A DNA stretch of 64,000 nt. Source: JAXGMV01 sp040768445 (GTDB lineage: Bacteria; Chloroflexota; Anaerolineae; Anaerolineales; Anaerolineaceae). The notes beneath the pieces are model-generated. The model saw only the letters and a program-made list of their open reading frames with translations. It made no database searches and was not told the DNA's origin. Below are positions 50,389 to 59,867 of the stretch, in pieces. Position numbers and translations under genes: made by a program. How positions within the stretch are numbered: the stretch's first letter is position 1; each line of letters opens with the position of its first letter. The DNA is taken from assembly GCA_040768445.1 (NCBI GenBank), contig JAXGMV010000001.1, forward strand, positions 372,001 to 436,000, given 5' to 3'.

Positions 50389-52902
50389 TTGGCAGGCATG
50401 GAACGCTTTACCCAACGAGCACGCAAAGTACTGGCGCTGGCACATCAGGAAGCTGAGAGAATGCATCAGCCGGCTATTGGCACTGAACATGTGCTCTTGG
50501 GCTTGATTAATGAAATGGGCGGCATTGCAAGCCGCGTACTGCAGGAACTCGGCCTGGAACCAGACCGCGTCAAAGAGATCACTGAACGATTGAGCCCTCC
50601 AGGCAGTCAAAGCGAAGGGCAAATCGAGCTTTCTTCCGGTGTGCAGCAGGTGCTTGAGTTTTCCATTGAGGAAGCGCGCCGGCTGGGACATCATTATATT
50701 GGTACTGAACACCTCTTGCTGGCGTTGATCCGTTCGGATCAGGGGCTGGCAGGCGAAGTATTAAAAAAATTGGGGCTCACCGCTGAACAAATCCGCCGGC
50801 AGGTACGCCGGGTATTGAGCGAGAGCAGTGCTTCAACGCAAGCGCAGGGGCAGACGCCCCAGCAAAAGAAAGCCGCATCGCCTGAAAAAGAGAAGGACAA
50901 AGGTAAAACCCCTCTCGTTGACCAGCTGGCAACTGACCTGACCACGCTGGCTGAGGAAGGCAAACTAGACCCGGTCATCGGGCGCGTGATGGAAATTGAG
51001 CGCGTGATCCAGATCCTGGCACGCAGGACCAAAAACAACCCTGCTTTGATCGGTGAACCCGGTGTGGGGAAAACAGCTATTGTCGAAGGGCTTGCTCAGC
51101 GCATCGTCGAAGGCGATGTGCCCGCGCCTCTGCTCTCAAAACGGCTGCTGCAGCTGGATGTTGGCTCACTGGTAGCCGGCACCATGTACCGCGGTCAGTT
51201 CGAAGAGCGCCTCAAACGCGTGATTGATGAATTGAAAAGCTCAGGCTCCATCCTGTTTATCGACGAAGTCCATATGCTGGTGGGTGCAGGCGCGGCCGGC
51301 TCATCCGTGGATGCTGCCAATATCCTCAAGCCCGCACTCTCACGCGGTGAACTGCAGGTTATTGGCGCCACCACGCTGGACGAGTACCGCAAGCACATTG
51401 AAAGTGATGCTGCCCTGGAGCGCCGCTTCCAGCCTATCACAGTTAATGAGCCTACCATTGAACAAACTATTGAAATTCTGCGCGGCATCCGCGGCGCATA
51501 CGAGGAGCATCACCGCCTCAACATATCCGATGAAGCGCTGGAATCTGCTGCACATCTCTCTGAAAAATACGTCTCAGAGCGCTTTCTGCCCGACAAAGCC
51601 ATCGACCTGATTGATGAGTCTTCCTCACGCGTACGTATGTACAAGAGCCCCATTGCCAAGCAGACCAAAGCATTGATGCAGGAACTGCGCAAGACCAAGC
51701 AGGACCATGCCCTGGCAGTAGAGGAAAACCGCTTTGAAGCACAACAAGATTTGCTTTCAAAGCAAAACCGCCTGGAGCGAGAAATTGATCATTTGCGCAC
51801 CAGTTGGGATCGTGACAACAGCCCGGTGGTCACCAGCGAGGATATCGCCGAGGTGGTATCCATGTGGACCGGTGTGCCGGTTATGCAGCTGGCCCAGGAA
51901 GAATCCAAACGGTTGCTTGAAATGGAGGCTGAACTTGAAAAATCCATCATTGGCCAGCCTGAAGCGATTGAGAAAATAGCCAAGGCGGTACGGCGCGGTC
52001 GTTCCGGACTGAAAGACCCACGCCGCCCCATCGGTTCCTTCCTCTTCCTCGGTCCAACAGGCGTGGGCAAGACAGAGCTGACCAAGACACTGGCGCGCTT
52101 CCTGTTCGGTACCGAAGAGGCGCTCATCCAGTTGGATATGTCGGAGTTTATGGAACGGCACAACGTCAGCCGGCTGGTCGGTGCACCGCCCGGATATGTC
52201 GGTTTTGATGATGCCGGTCAACTGACCGAAGCAATCCGCCGCCGCCCGTATTCCATAGTGGTATTTGATGAAATCGAGAAGGCACATCCCGAAGCGCACA
52301 ACATGCTGCTGCAGATAATGGAAGAGGGTCATCTCAGCGACGCACGCGGTCACAAGGTGGACTTCCGCAACACCATCATCGTCATGACCTCCAATATCGG
52401 TGCAGATTTGATTAAGCGTCAGAGCGGGTTCGGTTTCCAATTGAAATCCGACGAAGGTTTTGAAGAACAGCGTGATTATGAAGAAATGCGCAAGAAACTG
52501 CTTGAAGCACTCAAGCGCGTCTTCCGGCCTGAGTTTATCAACCGCCTGGATAATGTGGTTGTTTTCAGGATGTTGAATAAAGAAGACATCCGCAAGATTG
52601 TGCGGATTGAGGTGGACAAGGTCGCCAGGCGCCTGGGCGAAAACCAAATTGCCCTGGAAATCTCTGAAGCGGCACTTGACCTGATTGCCAGTGAAGGGTA
52701 TGACCCCGATTTTGGTGCACGTCCACTCAAACGGGTAATTCAGCAGAAAATCGAAGATAAGCTCTCAGACACCCTGTTGGCTGGCGATTTCAAAGATGGC
52801 GACACGGTTTTGATTGACCTCAATGAGGACAACGAGATCACGCTACGGCTGCAAAAGCCAGAACAACCGGCTGAAGAGCCAGCTATTGGCATGAACGCTT
52901 AA
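50389..52902 (+). CDS. clpC: ATP-dependent Clp protease ATP-binding subunit ClpC
   Basis: ClpC (837 aa) is an AAA+ unfoldase that feeds ClpP. Two N-terminal Clp_N repeats (MERFTQRARKVLALAHQEAE, IGTEHVLLGL, then YIGTEHLLLAL) precede AAA domain 1 (GEPGVGKTAIVEGLAQRI). A short middle coiled coil follows, then AAA domain 2 (LFLGPTGVGKTELTKTLA) and the C-terminal D2-small domain. The start is a choice. TTG at 50389 has AAGGAGG six bases before it, and ATG at 50398 gives the family N-terminus MERF. A longer frame from 50296 would add 31 residues with a weak ribosome-binding site. No ctsR, mcsA or mcsB gene precedes it. Confidence 0.93.
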   Translation: MAGMERFTQRARKVLALAHQEAERMHQPAIGTEHVLLGLINEMGGIASRVLQELGLEPDRVKEITERLSPPGSQSEGQIELSSGVQQVLEFSIEEARRLGHHYIGTEHLLLALIRSDQGLAGEVLKKLGLTAEQIRRQVRRVLSESSASTQAQGQTPQQKKAASPEKEKDKGKTPLVDQLATDLTTLAEEGKLDPVIGRVMEIERVIQILARRTKNNPALIGEPGVGKTAIVEGLAQRIVEGDVPAPLLSKRLLQLDVGSLVAGTMYRGQFEERLKRVIDELKSSGSILFIDEVHMLVGAGAAGSSVDAANILKPALSRGELQVIGATTLDEYRKHIESDAALERRFQPITVNEPTIEQTIEILRGIRGAYEEHHRLNISDEALESAAHLSEKYVSERFLPDKAIDLIDESSSRVRMYKSPIAKQTKALMQELRKTKQDHALAVEENRFEAQQDLLSKQNRLEREIDHLRTSWDRDNSPVVTSEDIAEVVSMWTGVPVMQLAQEESKRLLEMEAELEKSIIGQPEAIEKIAKAVRRGRSGLKDPRRPIGSFLFLGPTGVGKTELTKTLARFLFGTEEALIQLDMSEFMERHNVSRLVGAPPGYVGFDDAGQLTEAIRRRPYSIVVFDEIEKAHPEAHNMLLQIMEEGHLSDARGHKVDFRNTIIVMTSNIGADLIKRQSGFGFQLKSDEGFEEQRDYEEMRKKLLEALKRVFRPEFINRLDNVVVFRMLNKEDIRKIVRIEVDKVARRLGENQIALEISEAALDLIASEGYDPDFGARPLKRVIQQKIEDKLSDTLLAGDFKDGDTVLIDLNEDNEITLRLQKPEQPAEEPAIGMNA

Positions 52903-52920
52903 CGGCAAATTGACCTACAC

Positions 52921-52964
52921 AACAGCGGGTATCCTTCAAAATCAAGGATACTCGCTGTTCTTTT
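52921..52964 (+). terminator. terminator after clpC
   Basis: A 16-bp stem with a single G-U wobble (AACAGCGGGTATCCTT and its partner), 7-base loop, followed by TTCTTTT. It stands 18 bases beyond the clpC stop. Confidence 0.85.
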
Positions 52965-53025
52965 AAGATTATACTTAACTCACAGCAGGCTTTCTGCTGA
53001 AGATCAAAGAAAACAGCAGGGTGTT

Positions 53026-54468
53026 ATGACAAAAACCAGGACACATTATGTCTGCCAGGAATGCGGACGCAGCTCACCCCGACCCCTCGGGCGCTGCCCG
53101 CAGTGTGGCAGTTGGGGCACGATGGTTGAGGAACTTGAGCAGGGCGCTGTTGAGGATAAAGCGCTGCGATTGCGGGGTCTTGGCAATGCTGCCGCACCGC
53201 GCACGCTCGCCCAAATTGAAGGCGATGCTGAACAACGGCTGCACGTGCCTATCGGTGAGTTCTCACGCGTTCTCGGCGGTGGGATTGTACCTGGCTCAAT
53301 TGTATTGATCGGCGGCGACCCGGGAATTGGCAAATCCACCTTGCTGTTGCAGGTAGCAGTTGACATGGCACACGGGTTCAAAAATCCCGCCCAGCCAGGC
53401 AGGGTGCTGTATATCTCCGGTGAGGAATCGGAAAGGCAGATCAAAATGCGCGCCCTGCGGCTCAACAACACTGAGAGCGGGCCAAACCTGTCGGAGTTAG
53501 ACAACCTCTTTTTGATCACCGAGACCAACCTGGATGTCATCTTTGACCATATACAGCAGGTCAAACCTGGGCTGATCGTGGTGGACTCGATTCAGACTGT
53601 GTACCTGCCGGAAATGGAATCCACTGCCGGATCAGTCTCACAGGTGCGCGAATGCGCTTCGCGTCTGCGTGAACTGGCAAAATCCTCGGGTATCGCTGTA
53701 TTTTTGATCGGTCATGTCACCAAGGAAGGCGCCATTGCCGGGCCGCGCGTGTTGGAGCATATTGTCGATACGGTGCTGTACCTGGAAGGCGAGCGCTTCC
53801 AATCCTTCCGCTTGCTGCGTTCGGTCAAGAACCGCTTCGGCGCCACGTCTGAGGTGGGTGTTTTTGAGATGCGAGATCGCGGTATGGTTGAAGTATCCAA
53901 TCCTTCTGAAGCCTTCCTGGCAGAACGAATGGCTGCCGCTGCCGGCTCTGCCATTGCAGTCACGATGGAAGGAACCCGTCCACTGCTGGTGGAAATTCAA
54001 GGTCTCACCAGCCACAGCAGCCTGGCAAACCCCCGCCGCACACCCAACGGGGTGGATTTCAACCGCCTGCTGTTAATTAGCGCTGTCCTGACCCGCCGCC
54101 TGGGAGTGCGCCTGTCTGAACAGGATGTTTTTGTCAATGTCGTTGGCGGGCTAAAGATTGATGAACCCGCTGCCGACCTGGCGATTGCGGCAGCTATCAC
54201 CTCCTCCATGCGCGACATCCCCGTCAGGGCAGATATGGCGTTGATCGGTGAAATTGGCCTCTCGGGTGAGCTGCGCTGGGTGGGGCAGATGGATGCCCGT
54301 CTGCGCGAGGCTGCCAAGTTGGGCTTCAAGTCAGCTGTTGTGCCGCGCAAACTGCGCCGCAGTGAGCCCTGGCCAGAGGGTATTGAAGTACACGAAGCAC
54401 GTTCAGTACGGGAAGCGCTCAAGCTGGCGCTGCTGGAGGAACAGGCACCTGGCAGCACAGCACATTAA
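53026..54468 (+). CDS. radA: DNA repair protein RadA
   Basis: RadA/Sms (480 aa) is a RecA-like helicase that promotes branch migration in recombination. The N-terminal four-cysteine zinc finger is YVCQECG and CPQCGSWG. Walker A is GGDPGIGKSTLLLQVA, followed by LYISGEESERQIKMRA. The RadA-specific KNRFGATSEVGVFEM motif lies near residue 270. The C-terminal domain is Lon-protease-like (VGGLKIDEPAADLAIAAAI). It stands between terminator-bounded clpC and a DUF6391-type gene; in many bacteria radA also lies near clpC. Confidence 0.95.
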   Translation: MTKTRTHYVCQECGRSSPRPLGRCPQCGSWGTMVEELEQGAVEDKALRLRGLGNAAAPRTLAQIEGDAEQRLHVPIGEFSRVLGGGIVPGSIVLIGGDPGIGKSTLLLQVAVDMAHGFKNPAQPGRVLYISGEESERQIKMRALRLNNTESGPNLSELDNLFLITETNLDVIFDHIQQVKPGLIVVDSIQTVYLPEMESTAGSVSQVRECASRLRELAKSSGIAVFLIGHVTKEGAIAGPRVLEHIVDTVLYLEGERFQSFRLLRSVKNRFGATSEVGVFEMRDRGMVEVSNPSEAFLAERMAAAAGSAIAVTMEGTRPLLVEIQGLTSHSSLANPRRTPNGVDFNRLLLISAVLTRRLGVRLSEQDVFVNVVGGLKIDEPAADLAIAAAITSSMRDIPVRADMALIGEIGLSGELRWVGQMDARLREAAKLGFKSAVVPRKLRRSEPWPEGIEVHEARSVREALKLALLEEQAPGSTAH

Positions 54469-54606
54469 AACACCGACCTTTATCGTGATAAAATTATTTA
54501 GTCATCTTGACAATCATTTAAAAATTACCCGACGCTGACACAATCTAAACCATTTGGCTTGTCTCATCGGCTGGCAGCACAGCCGGGGCGTCAATGAGGA
54601 GTATTG

Positions 54607-55125
54607 ATGAATTTATTCGTAAAGAACCTGACCAACAAGCCCCTGCTGCATACCCGCCAAAATCACGCACTGGAGCATGCCACCCTGCATGTACTGTCAA
54701 AGAAGCCGCACCTGCGCAGCCTTGCCGGCTATTCTGATGTAAACGGCTTCTGGATCATCGGGAATGTATCCACCGAGGAACTTCAGGAATCGGTCGATGA
54801 AGCCCTCCTCCGCTTGCAGCAGGGCGAGCACCGCCTGGCAATCCATGAAAATTGCGGCACCAACTTTGCCACCAGCGGCATCCTGGCCGGTGTCACTGCC
54901 TGGCTGGCAATGTTGGGCGTCAAGAATGACACCCGCAGCAAGCTCGACCGCCTGCCCCTGCTGGTCAGCCTTGTGACGCTGATGCTGGTCTTCGCGCGCC
55001 CGTTGGGTCCGCTCGTGCAGGAGAAGCTCACCACCACACCCGTGATGGAACAGCTGAAGGTCACGGAGATCTGCCGTTTTCAGCGCGGCTCCACCCCCCT
55101 GCATCGTGTACTGACAAATATTTGA
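54607..55125 (+). CDS. DUF6391-type membrane-associated protein
   Basis: A 172-residue protein of unknown function. The N-terminal motif TRQNHALEHATLHVL, with two closely spaced His residues, is conserved in a family found in cyanobacteria and Chloroflexota (DUF6391 by recollection). NVSTEELQESVDEALLRLQQG and HENCGTNFATSGILAG follow, and two hydrophobic helices occupy about residues 95-140. The HxxEH-like pattern (HALEH) looks like a metal site, but no activity is known to me. GAGGAG lies five bases before the ATG. Confidence 0.75.
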   Translation: MNLFVKNLTNKPLLHTRQNHALEHATLHVLSKKPHLRSLAGYSDVNGFWIIGNVSTEELQESVDEALLRLQQGEHRLAIHENCGTNFATSGILAGVTAWLAMLGVKNDTRSKLDRLPLLVSLVTLMLVFARPLGPLVQEKLTTTPVMEQLKVTEICRFQRGSTPLHRVLTNI

Positions 55126-55197
55126 CGGAATGTACACGATATAGCCTGACAAGGCTTATTTCACCAACGATTACCTTACCCATGAGAGGGAATGGTT

Positions 55198-55686
55198 ATG
55201 GAACATCTCTGGTCACCCTGGCGAATGAACTACATTTCTGACACCACACCCCCTGACGGCTGTTTTTTCTGCGAAGCGCTCAAGCGGGAAGACGGCGCTG
55301 AGACATTACTGGTGGCGCGCGGTGAACATGCCTTTGTCATTTTGAACCGCTACCCCTACACCAGTGGTCACCTGATGGTGGTGCCCTATGCTCATGTACC
55401 TTCCATTGACCAGCTCACACCGGAATGCCGGGCAGAGATCATGGAACTGCTGAACCGCGCCATGGCAGTATTGACAGAAGTCTACAAGCCTGAAGGCTTT
55501 AACATGGGTGCCAACATCGGCGCTATTGCCGGCGCCGGTGTGCCCGGGCACGTGCACTTTCACATCGTGCCGCGCTGGGCTGGCGACACCAACTTCATGA
55601 CAGCCGTGGCACAGACCCGCGTGCTGCCCGAAGCGCTTGAGCAGACTTACCAACGCCTGCGTGAAGCCTGGCATCAAAAACCCTGA
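55198..55686 (+). CDS. HIT family hydrolase (AP4A phosphorylase-like)
   Basis: A 162-residue histidine-triad nucleotide-binding protein. The triad is HVHFHIVPRW near residue 120. A CxxC in GCFFCEALK and the N-terminal MEHLWSPWRMNYI point to the AP4A phosphorylase-like branch. It hydrolyses or phosphorolyses dinucleoside polyphosphates or nucleoside phosphoramidates. The exact substrate is unknown. The ATG at 55198 is preceded by GAGAGGG at seven bases; an in-frame ATG two codons earlier is too close to that site. Confidence 0.9.
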   Translation: MEHLWSPWRMNYISDTTPPDGCFFCEALKREDGAETLLVARGEHAFVILNRYPYTSGHLMVVPYAHVPSIDQLTPECRAEIMELLNRAMAVLTEVYKPEGFNMGANIGAIAGAGVPGHVHFHIVPRWAGDTNFMTAVAQTRVLPEALEQTYQRLREAWHQKP

Positions 55687-55711
55687 CCGTATCTGACCGG
55701 CCAGGGCTTTT
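55676..55711. terminator. bidirectional terminator between the HIT gene and gatB
   Basis: An 8-bp stem CCCTGACC/GGCCAGGG (one imperfect pair), 10-base loop, with five Ts following on the minus strand and CTTTTAATTT on the plus strand. It overlaps the last codons of the HIT gene. Confidence 0.7.
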
Positions 55712-55747
55712 AATTTCTTCCCGATATTTCAAAATAAACAAACAACC

Positions 55748-57199
55748 TTACTGATTGAGCAATTCCTCCAGCACCGATTTTGCCATGGCCGGGTCGGCCT
55801 TGCCGCGCATCTCACGCATCACCTGGCCGACAAACCAGCCCATCAACGTGACCTTGCCGGCTTTGTAGCTCGCAACCTCATCCGGGTATTTCGCCAGCAA
55901 GTCCTGGCAAACTTTACGGATTTGGCTGTCATCACGCACTTGAGCCAGCCCCTCGTCCGCCACGATCTGTGCCGGTACTTTACCCGAAGCCTGGACTTTG
56001 TCCAGCAGCGACTTGCCAGTGGACGTGTTGACGCTGTTCGCATCCACCAGCTTGATGATCTCCGCCAGGTACTCGGGCGTCAGTTTGAGCTGATCAGCCG
56101 TCAGGTTGGCGTCGTTCAACATACGCATTACATCGTTCATCAGCCAGTTCGATACCCGCTTGGGGTCTCCACCGTAAGCAGTAACCGCCTTTTCATAGTA
56201 ATCCGACAGGCTGCGTTCTGAAGTTAGGATATCAGCGTCATATTCCGGCAGATTGTACTCCGTCATGAAGCGCAGGCGGCGGTCAAGCGGGCGTTCAGCG
56301 CTCGCCTGCAGGGCTTCAGACTGCCACTCAGGGCTGATACGAATTGCCAGCAGGTCTGGCTCGCGGAAGTAGCGGTAATCTGCCTCAGTCTCCTTTGAAC
56401 GCATCTTGCGCAGAATCCCTTCGTCCGCATCCCACTCCAGCGTCCAGGTTTCGATCGTGTTGCCTGCCTCCACCTCGCGGATCTGCCGTTCAATTTCCTT
56501 GTCAATGGAATTCCGCAGGGCATCAATCGAGTTGACATTCTTGATCTCGGTCTTGGGGTTGAGATAATCAGCCCCAACCGGGCGGATGGAGACATTAGCG
56601 TCGCAGCGCAGGTGACCGCGTTCCATGTCTGCCTCTGAAATTTTTAACCAGCGCAGCAGCTGCCGCAGACGGATGACATACTGGGCGGCTTCCTCTGAAC
56701 TGCGCAAGTCAGGCTCAGTTACCATCTCAATCAACGGCACACCGCAGCGGTTGAAATCAATCAGGCGGTAATTCTTCTCATTCTTGGTCTTGCCGGCATC
56801 CTCTTCGATATGCAGACGGTTGATACGGATATGCCGCTCGGTGGGCATGCCCTCGGCGGCACCGGGGAGCGGCAGGTCAACATAGCCGTTGCGGGCAACC
56901 GGCATGTCATACTGCGAGATCTGGTAGCCTTTCGGCAGGTCGGGGTAGAAGTAATTTTTGCGGTCAAAAAAGGATAGCGGCTGTATGGCAGCATGCATGG
57001 CATCAGCCAGCAGCATCGCTTTTTCAACCACCACGCGGTTTAATACCGGCAGCACACCCGGCTGACCGGTGCAGATCGGGCAAATATTAGTATTAGGTGG
57101 GTCAAACCACGAATCCGCCTTGCAGCTGCAAAAAATCTTGGTGGTGGTGTTGAGTTGAATGTGCGTTTCCAACCCGATAACAGCTTCAAATTTTGTCAT
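55748..57199 (-). CDS. gatB: Asp-tRNA(Asn)/Glu-tRNA(Gln) amidotransferase subunit B
   Basis: GatB (483 aa) binds misacylated tRNA and activates its side chain with ATP. The N-terminal FEAVIGLETHIQLNT, the zinc-binding CSCKA and CPICTGQPGVLPVLN, and FYPDLPKGYQISQYDMP are diagnostic. The C-terminal YqeY-like tail domain ends with VGQVMREMRGKADPAMAKSV. The ATG at 57199 has GGGAG eight bases upstream. It is the last gene of gatC-gatA-gatB, 116 bases after gatA. Confidence 0.96.
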   Translation of the reverse strand: MTKFEAVIGLETHIQLNTTTKIFCSCKADSWFDPPNTNICPICTGQPGVLPVLNRVVVEKAMLLADAMHAAIQPLSFFDRKNYFYPDLPKGYQISQYDMPVARNGYVDLPLPGAAEGMPTERHIRINRLHIEEDAGKTKNEKNYRLIDFNRCGVPLIEMVTEPDLRSSEEAAQYVIRLRQLLRWLKISEADMERGHLRCDANVSIRPVGADYLNPKTEIKNVNSIDALRNSIDKEIERQIREVEAGNTIETWTLEWDADEGILRKMRSKETEADYRYFREPDLLAIRISPEWQSEALQASAERPLDRRLRFMTEYNLPEYDADILTSERSLSDYYEKAVTAYGGDPKRVSNWLMNDVMRMLNDANLTADQLKLTPEYLAEIIKLVDANSVNTSTGKSLLDKVQASGKVPAQIVADEGLAQVRDDSQIRKVCQDLLAKYPDEVASYKAGKVTLMGWFVGQVMREMRGKADPAMAKSVLEELLNQ

Positions 57200-57315
57200 A
57201 TACAAATCTCCCGCTTCAGGTGCATGCTGATTTTCAAAAAGAGTGTTTCAGCCGTGCCCCTGTCAATAATCCACTCAGAAATAGATTGCCTTGAACTGTC
57301 GCTTTACTGGTAAGT

Positions 57316-58908
57316 CTACAGGTTTCGCAGCACAGCCGGTTTGAGACTGCGCCATGCTTCGGCTTCGGTACCAATCTCATAGGCGCGACAGATGCGCATC
57401 AGGTCTCCTTCAGCGAAGTCTTTGCCAATTAGCTGGATGCCGATGGGCATACTGTCTTCGTCCACGCCTGCCGGGATGGCAATCGCCGGTAAGCCGGCAT
57501 GATTGGCGGTGACTGTCAGCTGGTCGGCATACTGCATCAGTACGGTGTCGCCGAAGATGTCGCCGAACGGAAACGCCGGGATCGGCGTGGTGGGCGTCAG
57601 GATGGCGTCCACACGATAGCGCCCGTTGGGGTCAAATGCTTCGTCAAAATCGCGCCGTATCATGGCGCGTACCTGCAGTGAGCGCTGGTAGTACTGGGCA
57701 CTGTACTGTGCCGCACTGACGTACATCCCCATCAAGATACGCAAAATCGGCTGGGCACCAAAACCCTCGCCACGGCTCTTACGGTACAGATCCTGCATGT
57801 CCTTGACTGCCTGGCTGGTCTGATAACCGTATTTCACGCCGTCAAAGCGGTGCAGATTTGAGGCAACCTCCACCCTGCTGATGACAAAATAAGAAGGGAT
57901 GCCATACTTGGTGTTCGGCATGGGAATATCTTCCACAATCTCGGCGCCCATGTTTGCCAGCACCTCAGCCGCATGCCGCACAGCTTTCTCAAATGTCTCT
58001 GGCACCGGTTTTAGCAGGTAGCGGTCGGACTTGTCATCCGGGTAAGCAATCTGCAGGTAATCCGGTGAAATACCTATACGCATGCCTTTGACGCCCTTCT
58101 GCAGAGTGGCAAGATAATCTTCTACTGGCATGTCTACAGTAGTAGCGTCATGCGGATCAACACCGGCTGCAGCCTGCAGCGCCATGGCGACATCGGTGGT
58201 ATTGCGCGCCATGAAGCCGGTTACATCCAGTGAGGACGCCGCAGCAACTAAGCCGTAGCGTGACACCCGGCCATAAGTAGGCTTCAAGCCAACTGTTCCG
58301 GTGAATGCCGCCGGCAGACGGATGGAGCCGGCTGTATCGGTGCCGATGGAAAGCACAGCTTCGCCGGCTGCCAGGGAAGTCACACTGCCGCCCGACGAGC
58401 CGCCCGGCACCCGGCTGGTATTCCACGGGTTGCGCGGTGAGGGCTGAAAGGCTGAGGATTCACTGGAAGACCCAAAGGTGTACTCGTCCAGGTTGACCTT
58501 GCCCAACATTACTGCACCTGCCTGCTCCATGCGCTCAACCGCCGTGGCGGTGTAGGGTGAGATATAGTTGGACAGGATGCGTGATGCCATGGTGGTCTTG
58601 ATGCCAGCCACTGTGAAGACATCCTTGACGGTGAACGGTATGCCGGCCAGCAAGCCCGGGTCTTCGCCGGCTGCCAGCTTGCGGTCAACTGCCTCCGCCT
58701 GGACTTTAGCCCGTTCAGGGGTGGGGTTGATGAAAGCATGCACCTTGGATTTATCTTCTTCGGTGATTTCACCGGGCTCAAGGCTGCCAGGTCGCCCGTC
58801 AACAGCTTCGATGCGTTTCAGGCAGGCATTCAGAATCTCAACCGCCGAGGTTTTCCGTTCCCGCAGCAGCTTGGCTAGTTCATAAGCAGAAAGGTCGCAT
58901 AAGTCCAT
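57316..58908 (-). CDS. gatA: Asp-tRNA(Asn)/Glu-tRNA(Gln) amidotransferase subunit A
   Basis: GatA (530 aa, about 40 longer than usual) is the glutaminase of the complex. The Ser-cisSer-Lys triad is visible: Lys in GIPFTVKDVF, Ser in PGGSSGGSVTSLAAGE and the nucleophile in GTDTAGSIRLPAAF. The extra length includes an insertion near residues 35-55 (VDGRPGSLEPGEITEEDKSK) and a longer C-terminal half. It follows gatC after three bases, so the two are coupled. With tRNA-Gln also in the window, this complex probably supplies Gln-tRNA by amidation. Confidence 0.95.
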   Translation of the reverse strand: MDLCDLSAYELAKLLRERKTSAVEILNACLKRIEAVDGRPGSLEPGEITEEDKSKVHAFINPTPERAKVQAEAVDRKLAAGEDPGLLAGIPFTVKDVFTVAGIKTTMASRILSNYISPYTATAVERMEQAGAVMLGKVNLDEYTFGSSSESSAFQPSPRNPWNTSRVPGGSSGGSVTSLAAGEAVLSIGTDTAGSIRLPAAFTGTVGLKPTYGRVSRYGLVAAASSLDVTGFMARNTTDVAMALQAAAGVDPHDATTVDMPVEDYLATLQKGVKGMRIGISPDYLQIAYPDDKSDRYLLKPVPETFEKAVRHAAEVLANMGAEIVEDIPMPNTKYGIPSYFVISRVEVASNLHRFDGVKYGYQTSQAVKDMQDLYRKSRGEGFGAQPILRILMGMYVSAAQYSAQYYQRSLQVRAMIRRDFDEAFDPNGRYRVDAILTPTTPIPAFPFGDIFGDTVLMQYADQLTVTANHAGLPAIAIPAGVDEDSMPIGIQLIGKDFAEGDLMRICRAYEIGTEAEAWRSLKPAVLRNL

Positions 58909-58911
58909 GGT

Positions 58912-59232
58912 CTATTCCAGTGTGGTGTGGGGGATATCGGGCACGATGATATAGCCGTCCTTGGATTGCGGGAACTGGCTGATGATTCTTTCTCGGTCTT
59001 CGAACTGCTGAGCCACATCCTCGCGCAGCGACTGGCTGATCTCAGCTGAGAAAACCACGCCGTGGATGGTGGGTTTGATATCTGGGTCTATCGGGATGGC
59101 TTCCAGCTCGCTGATTGCCTTGAGCTGGTTGTTAAGCTCGCGCCGCACATACTCCGATTTTTCCTCGTCCATTTCCAGCGCGGCCAGCTTGACCAGGTGT
59201 GAAAATGTCTCTCGATCAATGGTTTCATGCAT
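58912..59232 (-). CDS. gatC: Asp-tRNA(Asn)/Glu-tRNA(Gln) amidotransferase subunit C
   Basis: GatC (106 aa) is the small subunit that wraps around GatA and stabilises the complex. The N-terminal helices (IDRETFSHLVKLAALEMDEE, LNNQLKAISELEAIPID) and the central LREDVA motif match the family. A Pro-rich C-terminus (IIVPDIPHTTLE) follows. It is the first gene of the gat operon. Confidence 0.92.
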   Translation of the reverse strand: MHETIDRETFSHLVKLAALEMDEEKSEYVRRELNNQLKAISELEAIPIDPDIKPTIHGVVFSAEISQSLREDVAQQFEDRERIISQFPQSKDGYIIVPDIPHTTLE

Positions 59233-59427
59233 AAGCCGTATCCTCGTTTCAGATGTTGATCCAAATCCGGCGGCATCTCACGCCAGATGGCTGTACTGGT
59301 TCATTATAATCAATACTGCCTGCAGGCAGCAGATGAAATTGCTGCACCGATTATAAATGGAATTTGGCAATCGAGTCAGGTTTGATTTCTGGCTGAACAA
59401 ACGGAATACCGCGATTTTTGATACAAA

Positions 59428-59832
59428 TTACGCCGGCAAGTGCTTCTTTCTTAATATAAGCCAACTATAAACCAGCGGCCCGGCAAAAGCGCATGCCAGC
59501 AAGGCGTAGATGCCGGCAGAGCCAAAGATTTCTTCAAGGTTTTGGTTACCAATGCCGATTATCAGGTAGTTAAGCAGGATCATTAGCATCCAGATGTTAC
59601 TCCTGCGGACAGCGGCTTGCCTGGTGTCGGTCTTGAGCAGGTGAGCAAACGCAACCGTGATCAGACCCGCCGGCAGCGCGGTCAATAGCAGTTCGCGGTT
59701 GATGATCATTGCAAGGCCGGCACTGTCTACATCACCCGGGGTGCCAAACGGCAGGGTAACAATGAACTCAGCCAGGGTGATGAGGATGATAATCAGGATG
59801 CCAAACGCAATATCTTTCAGGATTGTTTTCAT
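59428..59832 (-). CDS. small membrane protein of unknown function
   Basis: A 134-residue protein with four predicted helices (FGILIIILITLAEFIVTLPFG, LLLTALPAGLITVAFAHLL, MLMILLNYLIIGIGN, GIYALLACAFAGPLVYSWLI). I recognise no family. The ATG at 59832 has GAGGG seven bases upstream. A longer in-frame start lacks one. It follows another small membrane-protein gene on the same strand by 35 bases and precedes gatC by 195 bases. Confidence 0.65.
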   Translation of the reverse strand: MKTILKDIAFGILIIILITLAEFIVTLPFGTPGDVDSAGLAMIINRELLLTALPAGLITVAFAHLLKTDTRQAAVRRSNIWMLMILLNYLIIGIGNQNLEEIFGSAGIYALLACAFAGPLVYSWLILRKKHLPA

Positions 59833-59867
59833 AGCGATACCCTCATTAACATTCATCAAGTCGGAAA

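Noticed and set aside
51757..52647. Open frame of 296 codons antisense to clpC
   Set aside because: It lies fully inside clpC in mirror frame, has no ribosome-binding site and no recognisable domain; clpC is certain.
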